From assembly GCF_964355755.1 (NCBI RefSeq), contig NC_092676.1:22490288-22554287 (forward strand): DNA of 64,000 bases. The letters run 5' to 3'. The stretch comes from Antedon mediterranea. Lineage: Eukaryota > Echinodermata > Crinoidea > Comatulida > Antedonidae. Within the stretch, counting starts at the first letter, position 1. Each line of letters opens with the position of its first letter. Under the pieces are notes generated by a model. It did not search any database, was not told the origin of the DNA, and saw only the letters and a program-made list of their open reading frames with translations. Shown here one piece after another: positions 50,701 to 61,337 of the stretch. Made by a program: the position numbers and the translations under genes.

Positions 50701-53700
50701 TAAAATCATAAAATAATTTGTAAAAAATATTATTTTTTGCTAATAGACTGGCATTCACAGATAACCTATATTGAATAAATTAAATGTTTACATTGATACA
50801 ACACAAAACAGGAAACACAAGCATACAATTAACATACCAAGCCAGTATATATATATATAAATTACATCCTCCACAAGTTTTTGTTTACTTATTTCTAACA
50901 TGTTAAATGTTAAATGTTAAATTTTAATCTATATCTATCTTATCTAGGTTGATTAGATTAGATCACTTCTTTTATCAATACAATGCATTCATTTTGGTCT
51001 TTTTGTTTTGCTTTGGAAAGAATACATATTAGATAATATTTTCAAAATATAATCTGTAACCTAAAAATGTATTAAATAATTGTTAATTCATATAAATCAT
51101 TTCTTTACAATATTAATGCTTCAATATTTTGAATTTTCAAATTTTGCGTTACAATTTTATTTATGTTATTATTCTTGCTTAGAAAATGATAAATTGTGTA
51201 AATTTTAGAATTAATTAAAAAGAATGAAGTAATGGGATTATGTCAAAATTATTCTACTGTAATTACTGCATTAACTAAATTTTATTCTAGCAAATGCCTA
51301 AAAACATATACAGTAAAAAAAGTAGTTACTGCAGTAACTGCAGTAGAATAATTTTGACGTGACAAAATTGAATTGAAGGATAAATACCAAAATAAATACA
51401 ATAAATATCATAATCCTCTTACTTTTGGTTGATTTTTCGATCGTATTGGTTTTGGTTTTACAGGGGGTGGAGGAAGCTTAGTTGTGGATGCTGCAATGTA
51501 GATAGGGTTCTCTTCTTCTTTGTAATCATCTTCAAATTGGTTCGGATTTAACCCTGAAATTAAAAAATATTTAAAGTTACTTGAGGATTCAGGAAAAAAA
51601 CTATTCTTTAAAACTCTTTTTAGCAGCAAAGCAATGTGACCACAGTTTTCACAAATATGAAAAAAATATTTAAAATATCAATTTGTTAATAGTTGATTTA
51701 TTGTTGGTATTCCATTCAATAAGCAAGCAAAGTTGACAAACGAGTGATAACTGGGCAACAAAAAACATTGAAAAAGGTGAGACTTTAGAAAAACAATGCC
51801 CTTTGTGAAAAAATGGTTTTATTAAATAATCCGCTTACTTATATAAAATTTCTGTCAAAGTTCATTAGGAAGTGTTAAAATTGTCACTGTGTCACTAACC
51901 GATTCTGGAACATGACAAGTTGAGAAATAATGACTGTATTGTTTTTGTTTTAATATAGTTACTTTGCAAAGGTGTGTTACCTGTTGTGTTAAGATAACTT
52001 CTTAAACTTACAGGTGAATGTATCAGAAATTCCTCAATGGATTAAGATATTACTTTGTTATTTCCTGGGTTTGACTTTCTGTATGGTAGCATGTGTCGAC
52101 TAGCCCTAAGCAAGTAATCTGCCTTCCCCTGACATGTAATCGATCGTGTTGGGGGCATATTGAATGGGCAACATTTATAATTGAATATAGGTGTGACAAA
52201 CTTTAGCCTTGGTTAGTCCCTTTCCACATATTGGTTGTGCTAAGGGCACAAGTCTATGATGTGTGTGTCAACTACCCAGGTATTGCTCTTCCTCTGGCCC
52301 ATAATTGGTGTGTGTGTGTGTATTTGTCAGTAGGCCCTACAGGTGTGACCACATCCAATTGACCAATTATAATGCCCATGTTTTGTGCTGGGAGCTGTAT
52401 TTGTCATTAGGCCCTATAGGTATGAATGACCACATCCAATTGACCAATTATGATTGACCAGGAACTACTTACCAATTCCTATTTATCAGCTACGTTGTGA
52501 TTGTATGTTGATTTCAATTGATACAGATTTCTGATTTCAATTGATTTCCGATTTAAATTGATTTCTGATTTCAATTGATACAGATTTCATGCACTTGTGA
52601 ATGTGCAGACCAACCTCTTAGTAACTAGCTATAATCCCAGGGTTGGCTTGTCCCAGTCTATAGCTAACCGATAATGTAACATGTACATTTTGCTTTGTTC
52701 CAAAGACAATGACATGGCATGACTTCCCCACCTACAAATTTATACTCCCGGTGGGTGACATTACCTTTTTATTATCAAAAGCAAAGTTGGCAAAATATTC
52801 TGGAAAAAATTATAGCTTAAATTTGCAAGAATTCTAAACACTTCAGAAATTACCTTTACATAAGTAAACTACTGCTCAACAATGAGATAGCAAAAAGGGT
52901 GTACTATGTCAAGAAACATTTAAATGCAAAATAAATACAAGCTTTGCAACATTCCAAGCATGTATTGATGATATGCATTTTTTGACAATGTTGAATTGAC
53001 GAATTCATTATTTATTTAATGCTGAAATTAATCAACATTAACAAATAACAGTCAACCAATCTTCAAAGATTTTATGTTATTGTTAGTTTCTTAGGAATTT
53101 GTTCATGTTTTGAAAAATCACAAAATGACAACATGTATAATGTAGACAATTATCCTAAACAAGTCCAAAATCTTCCCCACTATTTAAAGAGAATGTCTAA
53201 TACCCCTTTCACTTTGACTACAAACTCTGGAGTTTACACACACCAGGTTGACATCATACAAGACCTTGTGTGTACAAGGTATGTGTAAACTGTGGAGTTT
53301 ACACACACCAGGTTGACATCATACAAGACCTTGTGTGTACAAGGTATGTGTAAACTGTGGAGTTTACACACACCAGGTTGACATCATACAAGACCTTGTG
53401 TGTACAAGGTATGTGTAAACTGTGGAGTTTACACATACCAGGTTGACATCATACAAGACCTTGTGTGTACAAGGCATGTGTAAACTGTGGAGTTTTGCTA
53501 GGGTATAATATTAGAAGTTACAGAAATCTATGCTTTTTATAGCCGCACAAGAGTAACTCAAATTTGGAAGAGTCAACTAGATTAAGAAAGCAAACATTCA
53601 TTAAACTCAAAGCAGTTACAAGTTACACCAAAGCTGAAAAGTTTGAACAATTCACACTCATAAGCAAGAAGCAGTGGTTTCAGACGTATAGAAATATAGC

Positions 53701-56700
53701 GCTCCCTCCAGATGTGTCATTTAGCATGGTAAAAATATGAACAAATGTTTGTACTAAAATTTGTATTTAATGATACCTTCATAAACAATATTTTCTTCCA
53801 TAATAGATTCTGGGAAAATAATTAAATAAATAATTTAGAAGCTAATCAATCAAACTTTAAACTATTTTGACTAAAATTTAAAAAAAGTAAAGAACTTAAA
53901 AATAAAAGCTGGTTCCCACTTGAAAACAATACAATGATGTACTGTAGGTGTAACGCAAGTGAGTTGTCACAAGCAACATATTTGGTTTGTCCATCATGTT
54001 TTTTATCGGGACAAAGATTAACCCATCTCAGCGTGAACTCAGCTTTAAGTTAGTATAAATGGGGGGGTTTAGAGAATTTGTGTTAGCCTACAGGCAATTC
54101 AAGTGCAAATGTGCTTCATAAAAGGAGGGGGAAAAAGCAGACATTTTTAGAATAAAATCAGTAAAACAGTAAGCCATTACCTTTTGACATTTGTAGAATT
54201 GGAAAACCATAGAAACAAAGAAATAAAGAGGAGGATAAACAGAATTGATGAGATAAAAATAAGGTGGCAAGTTATTGCTGATTAATTAGTCTACTTTCCT
54301 GTCACTCATTGGTGTTCTTTGTATTTCTATTTTAATTGATCGTAAGAATTATTCCAAAATGGTTCTGAAATGTCAGCTTTTTTGTAGTAACATTTTATTT
54401 TGAATTATATCACTTCATAAGAGATAACAGAAGATGACAGAACTTGAATTTAAAAAAAAACAAAGAGGAAGGACAGAAGAAGAAAAAGACATGATGGAAA
54501 ATGAAAGGAGATAATTGGTGATTAAACATTAAGTACAAATCAAGGGTATTGACTTTGTGGTGATGCACTAAGTTTGTGTCGTCGAAATAGATAACATATG
54601 CCATCATGACCTGATCGAAAAGACAGAACTAGATCTTCAACAAGTACCAAAGTCCCTAGACATTCATACTAAATATCAGCAGGTGTGGACAAACATGGCA
54701 TGGATTATTGACCATTAACTGGACATCAACCAGAACAAAGACAACATCCTCAAGGGGTTAGGGAAGTGACACAATTTGAGGCCTAGGGAAAAGAACAAAA
54801 CAAAACATGACCCCAGAAGTGTACAGATTATTCATCAGTTTTTAGTAGTAGTTTGTCTTATAGCAAGTTGTTTAGTCACATGACTTTGCTCTGGGGTAAA
54901 TATTACTGCATATCCTTTTGTACCAGTTTTTATACAAGACAGTTCTGTATTTGAAATACAGTTTGAGTAGCTTTGTGTAATGTATTTATGTATGCACTTA
55001 TGTAGTAATGTATTTATATTTAAAAATTTGATTTGGGTACTGTTAAATAATTCACTACAAATAAAGAGGTAATCATGAAACTCAAAATAATTTTAGTTTT
55101 ACTTTAAAAAAGTACTGTACTGGACTATACATGAAGAATTTTAAGTTCAGAATTTATTGCGAGTACAGCACATCTAATCAGGGAGATAGAAGGATAAGGG
55201 TGGTTGTTTGGTCATGGAGAGGGTTGTTTGTTGAGGAGTGGCAATGTTTTGTTAAAGAGTATGTGGTGTTGAAATGAAATTAAAAGGTCAGGAAATGGTT
55301 AATCAAGGCACTGCAGTGGTGGGTAATTGCAAACAGATTCACTAAAGGTACAAATACCAATTTAATGCATTGTTTGTTTTATAGGATACAAGCTTCAATA
55401 AACATGTTTCAGCAAATTGCTGATACATCCCAGATCTTTGGTTTCAGTGAACCGAAATTGATACAAACTGCAAACGATTCTTATCCTCTGAGTCACAGGG
55501 ACAGGGAGGTGATAACAAAATTGGTAGATTTCTAAAGACGGGTAAAAAATGACATCTCTCCCAAATTATGTCAACAAAAGTTCTGGCACAGTATGAAAAC
55601 GTGAGAAATATTATAACGCACTTTAGAATAGAATACAAGCACAGGTGATGATTTTAAGAATTTCACAGATAGCTCCCATACATATTGCTGAAAGTTGTTA
55701 CTGGCAGGTCGTAAAGATCTTCAGAAACTAACTTCAGAATTCATTTGTTTTCTAATATTTGTTCATTATTTTGGGCCACTCATATTAAAGGACACAAAAT
55801 GAGTGGCAATAGATGTTTTAATAGCTCACTCGTTTAAATCCTATTTTGAATAATTTTTTTTTTAATGTGGGTGCATTTAAATATCTTAAACTGTTCTTAC
55901 CTTGATCTGAAAAAATTCTTGTCGGTTTCATGGGTGGTGGTACATGTTTAGGCATAGGCCTTTGGTGGTCTGCTGAAAAAATAAACAAACATATATTATT
56001 TTAAAATGATTAAAATAAAGTCAAAGTTGATACAATGGGATTGGGATTTTGGAGTTTTTGTTTCCATTTTAAAGTATAACAGTTAATCAGGGAGTATTAC
56101 CTCTTCCCAGGTTTAAACAAGGTAAAATTAATTTAATTAAAATGTATAAATCAATCAAAATAAAGGAGTACTACAGATTTTACAATTTACCATTCGAATA
56201 TAAAAAAAAAGTACCGGTACTAGGAAAGGATTTTCTGTCTCGGACAAAAGTCAATAAAATACACAAATTGAGATAACATCTGAAACAATTGATACACAGT
56301 CATTTGATTAAATATTTCTAACATTATATGAATAAAGATGAACAAATAAAGATTGAAAAATTGAATCATGATGCCAATTGTTTTCCAACTTATGTTTTTT
56401 TAAAATAGATTCATGGAACAAACAGACTTCGGTCACATGTATCACAAAGCTAACTATAACTATCAAAAATATTTTGCAACAATGAAAATAATAATAATAC
56501 TTACCCTATCATCAGATCGAGGTGTTCAAAACACTTACTAAAATTTCTAATTTATTCAACATTTTTAAAAAATACAAACCCTTTGAAATTTCTCTTAAAT
56601 ACTAATTTATAGTCAGAGTAATAACAAGATAAAATAAATGCAACCTAAATATAACAACTCGCTGCTTCTAGTTGAACTAAATTATATGTTTATTAACCCA

Positions 56701-59700
56701 AAATAAACATGGTAAACTTTAAGATACAGTTGATGCGATGTGTGCACATACCTTTATTTATAGTATTGATCCATGTTGGCATATTAAGGAACACAGTTCC
56801 CATACGCCATGCTTGATTATACAAGCGTGGTTTCAATGTTTTTCGTACGGATGAAATCGCGACCATTTTTACTGTCTTTCGTTATATAAATACAGTATAA
56901 ACAATTGGAATGTGAATGTTTTTACACAGCAATTCTCAGATTTCTCAAAAATCTGTTATCAAGTTAGTTACAAAAGTATAAATATAATAAATAGCAGTTA
57001 TGTTACATATACAGAGTTTTCCAAAATTGTTTTGCTATCGTAAATCAACTAGTTCGGTAAAATGATCACATGCTTCCAGAAAAATATGATGTTACACAAT
57101 AAAAAATCCAAATTTGTAGTGCGAGATGCAAAAGCACCCATTCAATCTGATTAAAAGATTTCAAATCCTGTGAATATTTTCAAATGAAGTAACAGCACAT
57201 TGACATTTCACAAGTGTGAGTAGTCAACTTCCTTTGTCGTGCGTTGCTTGTCGTTAACTGAAGTTCACAAAGTTTTTCCTAGTGTTTATAAGTGAACGTC
57301 AGGGATTGCTTTGATTGGATAATACCTTCATATACGTCTAAGCACCAGTCAAGTGACAACGTTCTAGCCAACTTGGCGCAAATATCATTTTTCTTTTTTT
57401 ATATATTATATTTTCTCATGTTGTGGGAAGATTTCAGTATGAATTAATATAATAAGTGAACATTTGGATGCAAGTGACTGTTGCATTAAGTTTTTTTTTA
57501 TGTTTTGGAAAGATTTCAGATACATACTTAGAAATAAGAGATCTTTTGGAATGTATGTGTAGAGATTTTTTTAAATGTTTATATATATTTTCTCTCATTA
57601 GAATTAAGCAATGTGATAAAAACAATAAAAGATATGAAAAAAATGATTAAAGATTAAACTTTACATACACCACAATGCAATGATATGGTTATTATATTGT
57701 AGTCGCTGTGTGTCTACATATCAATGCCTCTCTCTTTGTTTTGTTGTTTTTCCTTTTTTTATAGTATGAAACTTTGCAGGTTATAAACTATTAGTCTTGA
57801 TCAGTATCATTACAGGCAAGAGGTAAAACCTGAAATAACTATCAACAAATAATATAAACTGACAAATAAATGCCTGAGGCTACAAATTACGATATCGCAC
57901 AAGGCTAGGCTGAATTAGATTTGGCGTGCGAACATGTTATACCATCAGGAAGGGGCTCTGAGAGGGTAAGAGTCCACTTCAAATGGGCTAGTCTCATCAG
58001 CTGAAAAAGGCCGGAGGCTACAAACTAAGATATTGAACAAGGCTAGGCAGGATTAGCCTGACATGGCGTACCCACACGAGGAAGGGGCTGTAAGAAGCCG
58101 GGGTAAGAGTCCACTTAAAATGGGCTGATGAGCTTAAGAAATTAGCTGACAAATGCCGGAGGCTACAAATTAAGATATTGAACAAGGCTAGGCAGGATTA
58201 GCCTGACATAGCATATCCACACAAGGAAGGGGCTTAAGATGCCAGGGTATAGAGTCCACTTAAAAATGGGCTGGTGATCAAAAGAAATAAGCTGACAAAT
58301 GCCTGAGGCTAAAAATTAAGATATCGAACAAGGCTAGACAAGATAATCTGGACATAGCGTACTCGCACAATATACCACCAGGAAGGGATTGTGAGAAGTC
58401 GGGGGTAAGAGTCCACTTAAAAAATGGGCTGGTGAGCAAAAGAAATAAGCTGACAAATGCCTGAGGCTAAAAATTAAGATATTGAAAAAGGCTAGACAGG
58501 ATTAGCTTGACATATCCACACGATATCATAAAGGGGTTGTGAAAAGGTATAGGCTCCACTTCAAAATGGACTAATGTGAGCAGACAAATGAAAAATGCCT
58601 AAGGCTAAAAATTAAAACATTACACCCGACTACAAAAATGGACGATATCACACCGATCTATTGTTTGAATTCCCAATTTTAATCTTCTTTATAACGTAAC
58701 AGTTACGCGCATGTTCGTGCCAATGTACACAGAAAACAGTAAGGAAACCAGGACAGACATTGTATTAATTGCTACAACACTCAACATTCAAAATGTTGGT
58801 TATGGATACTTCAGATAAACAGCATTCTATTTAAACAGCTGGTCAGCAAGGATTTCTAGGTATGAGATATGGGTACCTGGTTGACCATTGGGTTAAACGA
58901 TAACTGACAACAGACGAACCAACCTTGAAATTAAGTGATATCAACTGAAAGCGGACTAAAAATAGCACTTTTTAACCTGGAATTTTTACTCAAAAAGAGT
59001 AATTTGTATCCTAATTTTAAGTTAAAATAAACTTTATATATAGTTTATATTATGTAATATATGAAATTGAAAAATGTATCTTATATAGTGATAAAAGATA
59101 ACATTTATACGTTATAGTTTGTTACATGCATCCCAACACATGGGATAAAAATGATGGGAATGGTTCTGGTGGATATAAAATTTAATTATTTTCCTTTACG
59201 CAATTTATCCTTGCATTATAATTAATAACTATATTAACTTGCAAAAAAAGTCTAGGAGAAAATAAATCAAATGGGTGTATACGCTTTCCTTCTTTAAATA
59301 AACATTTTCATTAAAAAAAAAATGATTTAATTTAGCAATCTGGCCTTTTGAGTTTATTTAAATATATATTTGGTCTTAAAATAACATGCATGTGATTGGC
59401 TAATTAACTTGTGCTAAGTCAAGATACAGTAATAGGGAAGTATATAAATGATTAAAGTACACACAGCTATGTCTAGGGAAATTATTTTTTTGCTATAGTA
59501 AATTCAAATAATTACAGATACTTATAGGGAACATACAAAACACTTATGTGTACATTATAATATATTAGATAAACTACATAAATTCAACTGAATGTAAATG
59601 TTTTACGTGTAGAAGTGTTCAAATCATTTATGTATAAAATATACACAAATAAATATTACTATGATATGTTAATGATGAAATGCATGCTTTTAAACAACTA

Positions 59701-61337
59701 TACTGCATTAGCAATACCTTACCTTACCCTGAATACCATTCAGTCACTTGTAGGCTGTGTTTTTTTTAACCATTATAAATTTGATTAGGTCTGATATTAT
59801 TTTAACCCACTGGAAAACTTGTATGTTAACTCAATGTTGAAGGATGCGTTCAGACTTATTATTTACCCAGGTAACTCAATCTGAACGGGTCCTTAATCTT
59901 TGTCAGCCATCCCTAAATTTTAAATAGCTCAGTTTGTCACCCATCATTCAATTTTAATAGCTTTGTGAATTGCTTCACTTGATAAGAATGACATTGCCCA
60001 AGCAGACAGGTCTACTAGTGACCAAACAGGAATATCTACTACGGCAGACAGACCACTCTTCTGCTAGCCGAGCATGTATGCCTATAGTCTCTGACCAAGT
60101 GAACAGGCCTACTCCTGCCCATGTAGACAGATCTACTGCTCACTGAGCAGAGAGGCATACTGCTGGACTATGTAGATACTATTCGCCGAGCAGACAGGAC
60201 TACTGCGGGCCAATCACAAATGTCTTTGCTGGTAGCCAAGTGGAAAGGCATACTCGTGCAGACAGTACTACCTAATCGTTGAGGCCTCTGTGGGCTGTGC
60301 AGACAGGCCTAACTGAGGGTTGTGCAGACAGGCCTAACTGAGGGTTGTGCAGACAGGCCTAACTGAGGGTTGTGCAGACAGGCCTAACTGAGGGTTGTGC
60401 AGACAGGCCTAACTGAGGGCTGTGCAGACAGGCCTAACTGAGGGCTGTGCAGACAGGCCTAACTGAGGGTTGTGCAGACAGGCCTAACTGAGGGTTGTGC
60501 AGACAGGCCTAACTGAGGGTTGTGCAGACAGGCCTAACTGAGGGTTGTGCAGACAGGCCTAACTGAGGGTTGTGCAGACAGGCCTAACTGAGGGTTGTGC
60601 AGACAGGCCTAACTGAGGGCTGTGCAGACAGGCCTAACTGAGGGCTGTGCAGACAGGCCTAACTGAGGGCTGTGCAGACAGGCCTAACTGAGGGTTGTGC
60701 AGACAGGCCTAACTGAGGGTTGTGCAGACAGGCCTAACTGAGGGTTGTGCAGACAGGCCTAACTGAGGGTTGTGCAGACCGGCCTAACTGAGGGTTGTGC
60801 AGACAGGCCTAACTGAGGGTTGTGCAGACAGGCCTAACTGAGGGTTGTGCAGACAGGCCTAACTGAGGGTTGTGCAGACAGGCCTAACTGAGGGCTGTGC
60901 AGACAGGCCTAACTGAGGGTTGTGCAGACAGGCCTAACTGAGGGTTGTGCAGACAGGCCTAACTGAGGGTTGTGCAGACAGGCCTAACTGAGGGTTGTGC
61001 AGACCGGCCTAACTGAGGGCTGTGCAGACAGGCCTAACTGAGGGTTGTGCAGACAGGCCTAACTGAGGGTTGTGCAGACAGACATGGAGGTATTTTATAC
61101 CTCCATGTCTGTCTGCAGACCAAAGCAAGGCTGAGACTTACAATACATACACTCTCTGCCAACACGGTCAATATCCTCCTACAGTATTTATCTATTTCAT
61201 GTGATTAATGTTATGTTAGTTTTAATGGAAAACAACTGCATGCAACAGAGGTTTACCTCGGTTTTGGTCATGATGAAAAATACCCTCTCCCACTTCACAA
61301 TAAATTCTCTCCTCTGAGGAAGGTGGTGGATAGCAAA
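35372..61337 (-). CDS. ARHGAP35: p190-type RhoGAP (ARHGAP35/ARHGAP5 orthologue), C-terminal part, 5' end outside window
   Basis: GTPase-activating protein for Rho, acting in cytosol and at cell adhesions. Minus-strand exons in order: 61257-61337, 55901-55972, 51423-51553, 50352-50561, 44943-45102, 44428-44522, 44152-44235, 43885-44041, 43127-43204, 42604-42738, 39208-39313, then a last exon at 37237-37528 or 35372-35720. Phases agree throughout. Linker features match vertebrate p190: PPPPVKPKPI then KKLDLDKFSAV, tyrosine motifs YAVPHD and IYDEPV, and a lysine-rich stretch before the domain. The RhoGAP domain starts at VPQFVIKCVEFLEEEG, has the arginine finger in GIYRIPG, then ALKQFFSKLPEPLIPY and MTSQNLAVCWWPTLLHP. 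The N-terminal GTPase, FF and pseudoGTPase domains must lie upstream, beyond 64000. Vertebrates have two paralogues; which symbol fits is moot in an invertebrate. Confidence 0.93.
36456..36712. repeat. ~20-bp degenerate tandem repeat between the two last exons
   Basis: About a dozen copies of a unit like CTTATTAACCTGGTTATCT, with variants ACCCAGTTAT and ACCTGGTAAT. It lies 740 bp from each alternative last exon. Confidence 0.85.
37237..37528 (-). CDS. Proximal last exon of the RhoGAP gene (isoform B, canonical)
   Basis: The acceptor TTTCCAG is followed by G then ATAATGCAG, completing Arg across the intron. It encodes MTSQNLAVCWWPTLLHPEY, the canonical end of the p190 RhoGAP domain, then LISMATKFF and a short acidic, serine-rich tail ending in ARPLQFL. 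A minus-strand AATAAA (TTTATT at 36736-36741) lies about 500 nt past the stop. Confidence 0.9.
39484..39723. mobile_element. TTAA-flanked MITE, copy 1
   Basis: Terminal inverted repeats AGATGTATTGTTCCCCC and the complement of AGATTTATTGTCCCCC, flanked by TTAA on both sides (39480-39483, 39724-39727). Inside, TTGGCTGGCAGCCAA is nearly palindromic. The other copy is at 47657-47998. Confidence 0.8.
40226..40262. repeat. (TA)n microsatellite
   Basis: Simple TA run in the intron after exon 42604-42738. Confidence 0.9.
40440..40680 (+). mobile_element. Two retroelement 3' ends
   Basis: AATCAATCAATCAATCAAAA at 40448-40465 is a LINE-type microsatellite tail. It is followed to 40680 by a non-LTR-like 3' end (TATGGCAGAAATTGAATAAA then A-rich repeats). 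No ORF survives. Confidence 0.5.
42549..42593. mobile_element. CTGCAG-type MITE end next to a splice donor
   Basis: GTAACTGCAGTAACTGCAGTAG with outer border ATTTTGACAC. The other end was not found, so it is a single-ended remnant. It stops about 10 bp from the donor of RhoGAP exon 42604-42738. Confidence 0.65.
42739..42757 (-). promoter_or_regulatory. (CT)n microsatellite acting as polypyrimidine tract
   Basis: On the minus strand the acceptor of exon 42604-42738 is CTCTCTCTCTCTCTCAG. The pyrimidine tract is a pure dinucleotide repeat and so liable to length change. Confidence 0.6.
43012..43120. mobile_element. MITE of the AAGCTCTGTCTACACTA family, truncated copy
   Basis: TTAAGCTCTGTTTACACAAC, AAAATGTGATGTGCCC and CATGATGATGTCATATCACT match the copy at 33741-33911 in reverse orientation. 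The second terminus is missing. It ends 6 bp from the donor of RhoGAP exon 43127-43204. Confidence 0.75.
46282..46578. repeat. ~149-bp tandem duplication
   Basis: Two copies starting AATATTTTGGWTTGRACATTG share CATTGTTAAAGGATAAAAG, TTTCTTTCATACTTT and TTGACAGYAGCA. Diverged, non-coding. Confidence 0.8.
47657..47998. mobile_element. TTAA-flanked MITE, copy 2
   Basis: Termini AGATGTATTGTCCCCC and GGGGGACAATACATCT, perfect 16-bp inverted repeats flanked by TTAA (47653-47656, 47999-48002). About 100 bp longer inside than copy 1 at 39484. TTAA duplication fits piggyBac-like mobilisation, but the terminal sequence is not a standard piggyBac end. Confidence 0.85.
48210..48352. repeat. Dispersed repeat related to the pogo-like MITE and to 25375-25510
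   Basis: It starts AGTAGAACACCTTTATGACC and contains GGCTATAGTGTTAAAACATA, ending with AATAGGGGTGTCCC and GATGTTCTA. Degraded relative of the 24905-25053 type. Confidence 0.5.
48367..48557. mobile_element. PIF/Harbinger-type palindromic MITE
   Basis: 191 bp, GC-rich, almost wholly an inverted repeat. Ends AGGGCCTTTCACACC and GGTGTGAAAGGCCCT are flanked by TTA on both sides (48364-48366, 48558-48560). The inner arms share CGGCACGGTTCCGGTCCGGC and its complement. The TWA duplication places it with PIF/Harbinger. Confidence 0.9.
48966..49152. mobile_element. CTGCAG-type MITE, best-preserved copy
   Basis: 187 bp with ends GGATCATGTCAA and TTGACATGATCC (perfect 12-bp inverted repeats). The left arm continues as TTCTACTGCAGTTACTGCAG. 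Non-coding. Confidence 0.8.
49380..49445. repeat. (GAT)n-rich microsatellite
   Basis: GATGATGATTACATGATGAT-type repeats. Confidence 0.85.
51235..51363. mobile_element. CTGCAG-type MITE, short copy
   Basis: Left GTCAAAATTATTCTACTG at 51242 and right CAGTAGAATAATTTTGAC ending 51358 are perfect inverted repeats. The right arm keeps TTACTGCAGTAACTGCAG. It sits about 60 bp downstream of the donor of RhoGAP exon 51423-51553. Confidence 0.8.
52310..52600. repeat. Local duplications and TTTCAATTGAT repeats
   Basis: A block with TAGGCCCTAYAGGTRTGA and CCACATCCAATTGACCAATT occurs twice (about 52328 and 52409). Then 52500-52590 repeats GATTTCAATTGAT about five times. No gene. Confidence 0.75.
53213..53500. 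repeat. 65-bp tandem array of palindromic units
   Basis: Four almost identical 65-bp copies. Each unit is itself a hairpin: AGTTTACACACACC at one side, GGTATGTGTAAACT at the other, and an inner stem CCTTGT GTGT ACAAGG. Flanks carry ATACCCC on the left and GGGTAT on the right, like the ends of a single small transposon whose body has been amplified. Confidence 0.9.
56752..56866 (-). CDS. Putative internal first exon of a short RhoGAP isoform
   Basis: ATG in strong context (A at -3, G at +4) opens 38 codons, MVAISSVRKTLKPRLYNQAW and onward, ending AAAG at a GTATGT donor. The single leftover G fits the phase of the next exon (55901-55972) exactly, as exon 61257-61337 does, giving Ala then DHQRPMPKHV. 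The product would be 544 residues with last exon B or 563 with A: the proline/tyrosine linker plus the RhoGAP domain, without GTPase or FF domains. The N-terminus is basic and amphipathic-looking, and a mitochondrial or membrane signal is possible but unproven. Several upstream ATGs lie between it and the proposed promoter. Confidence 0.55.
57255..57318 (-). promoter_or_regulatory. Putative internal promoter for the short RhoGAP isoform
   Basis: On the minus strand: CCAAT (57314-57318), TGACGTTCAC (CRE-like, 57292-57301) and TATAAAC (57284-57290) occur in the usual order and spacing, predicting a start near 57255, about 390 nt upstream of the ATG at 56866. The motifs are visible; promoter activity is inferred. 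Confidence 0.35.
57860..58620. repeat. ~145-bp tandem repeat, about six diverged copies
   Basis: Each copy has GACAAATGCCTGAGGCTA, AAGATATTGAACAAGGCTAG, GGAAGGGGCT and GAGTCCACTTAAAATGGGCT. Non-coding, inside the RhoGAP intron. Confidence 0.9.
60000..60289. repeat. Degenerate precursor of the 25-bp minisatellite
   Basis: Irregular GCAGACAG, AGGCCTACT and CTACTGC words at 25-40 bp spacing grade into the regular array that follows. Confidence 0.6.
60290..61082. repeat. 25-bp minisatellite, about 31 copies
   Basis: The unit AGGCCTAACTGAGGGTTGTGC plus AGAC is repeated with few variants (GGGCTG for GGGTTG, GACCGG for GACAGG). Variants cluster in neighbouring copies, a sign of recent turnover. 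It lies 175 bp from RhoGAP exon 61257-61337. Confidence 0.97.
61075..61115. repeat. Perfect 19-bp palindrome at the minisatellite edge
   Basis: Arms 61075-61093 and 61097-61115 are exact complements (CAGACAGACATGGAGGTAT) around a TTT loop. The outer six bases of the left arm belong to the last minisatellite copy. Confidence 0.95.

Noticed and set aside
60290-61082. Regular short repeats resembling a CRISPR array
   Set aside because: The 25-bp units are contiguous with no unique spacers, and the genome is eukaryotic. It is a minisatellite.
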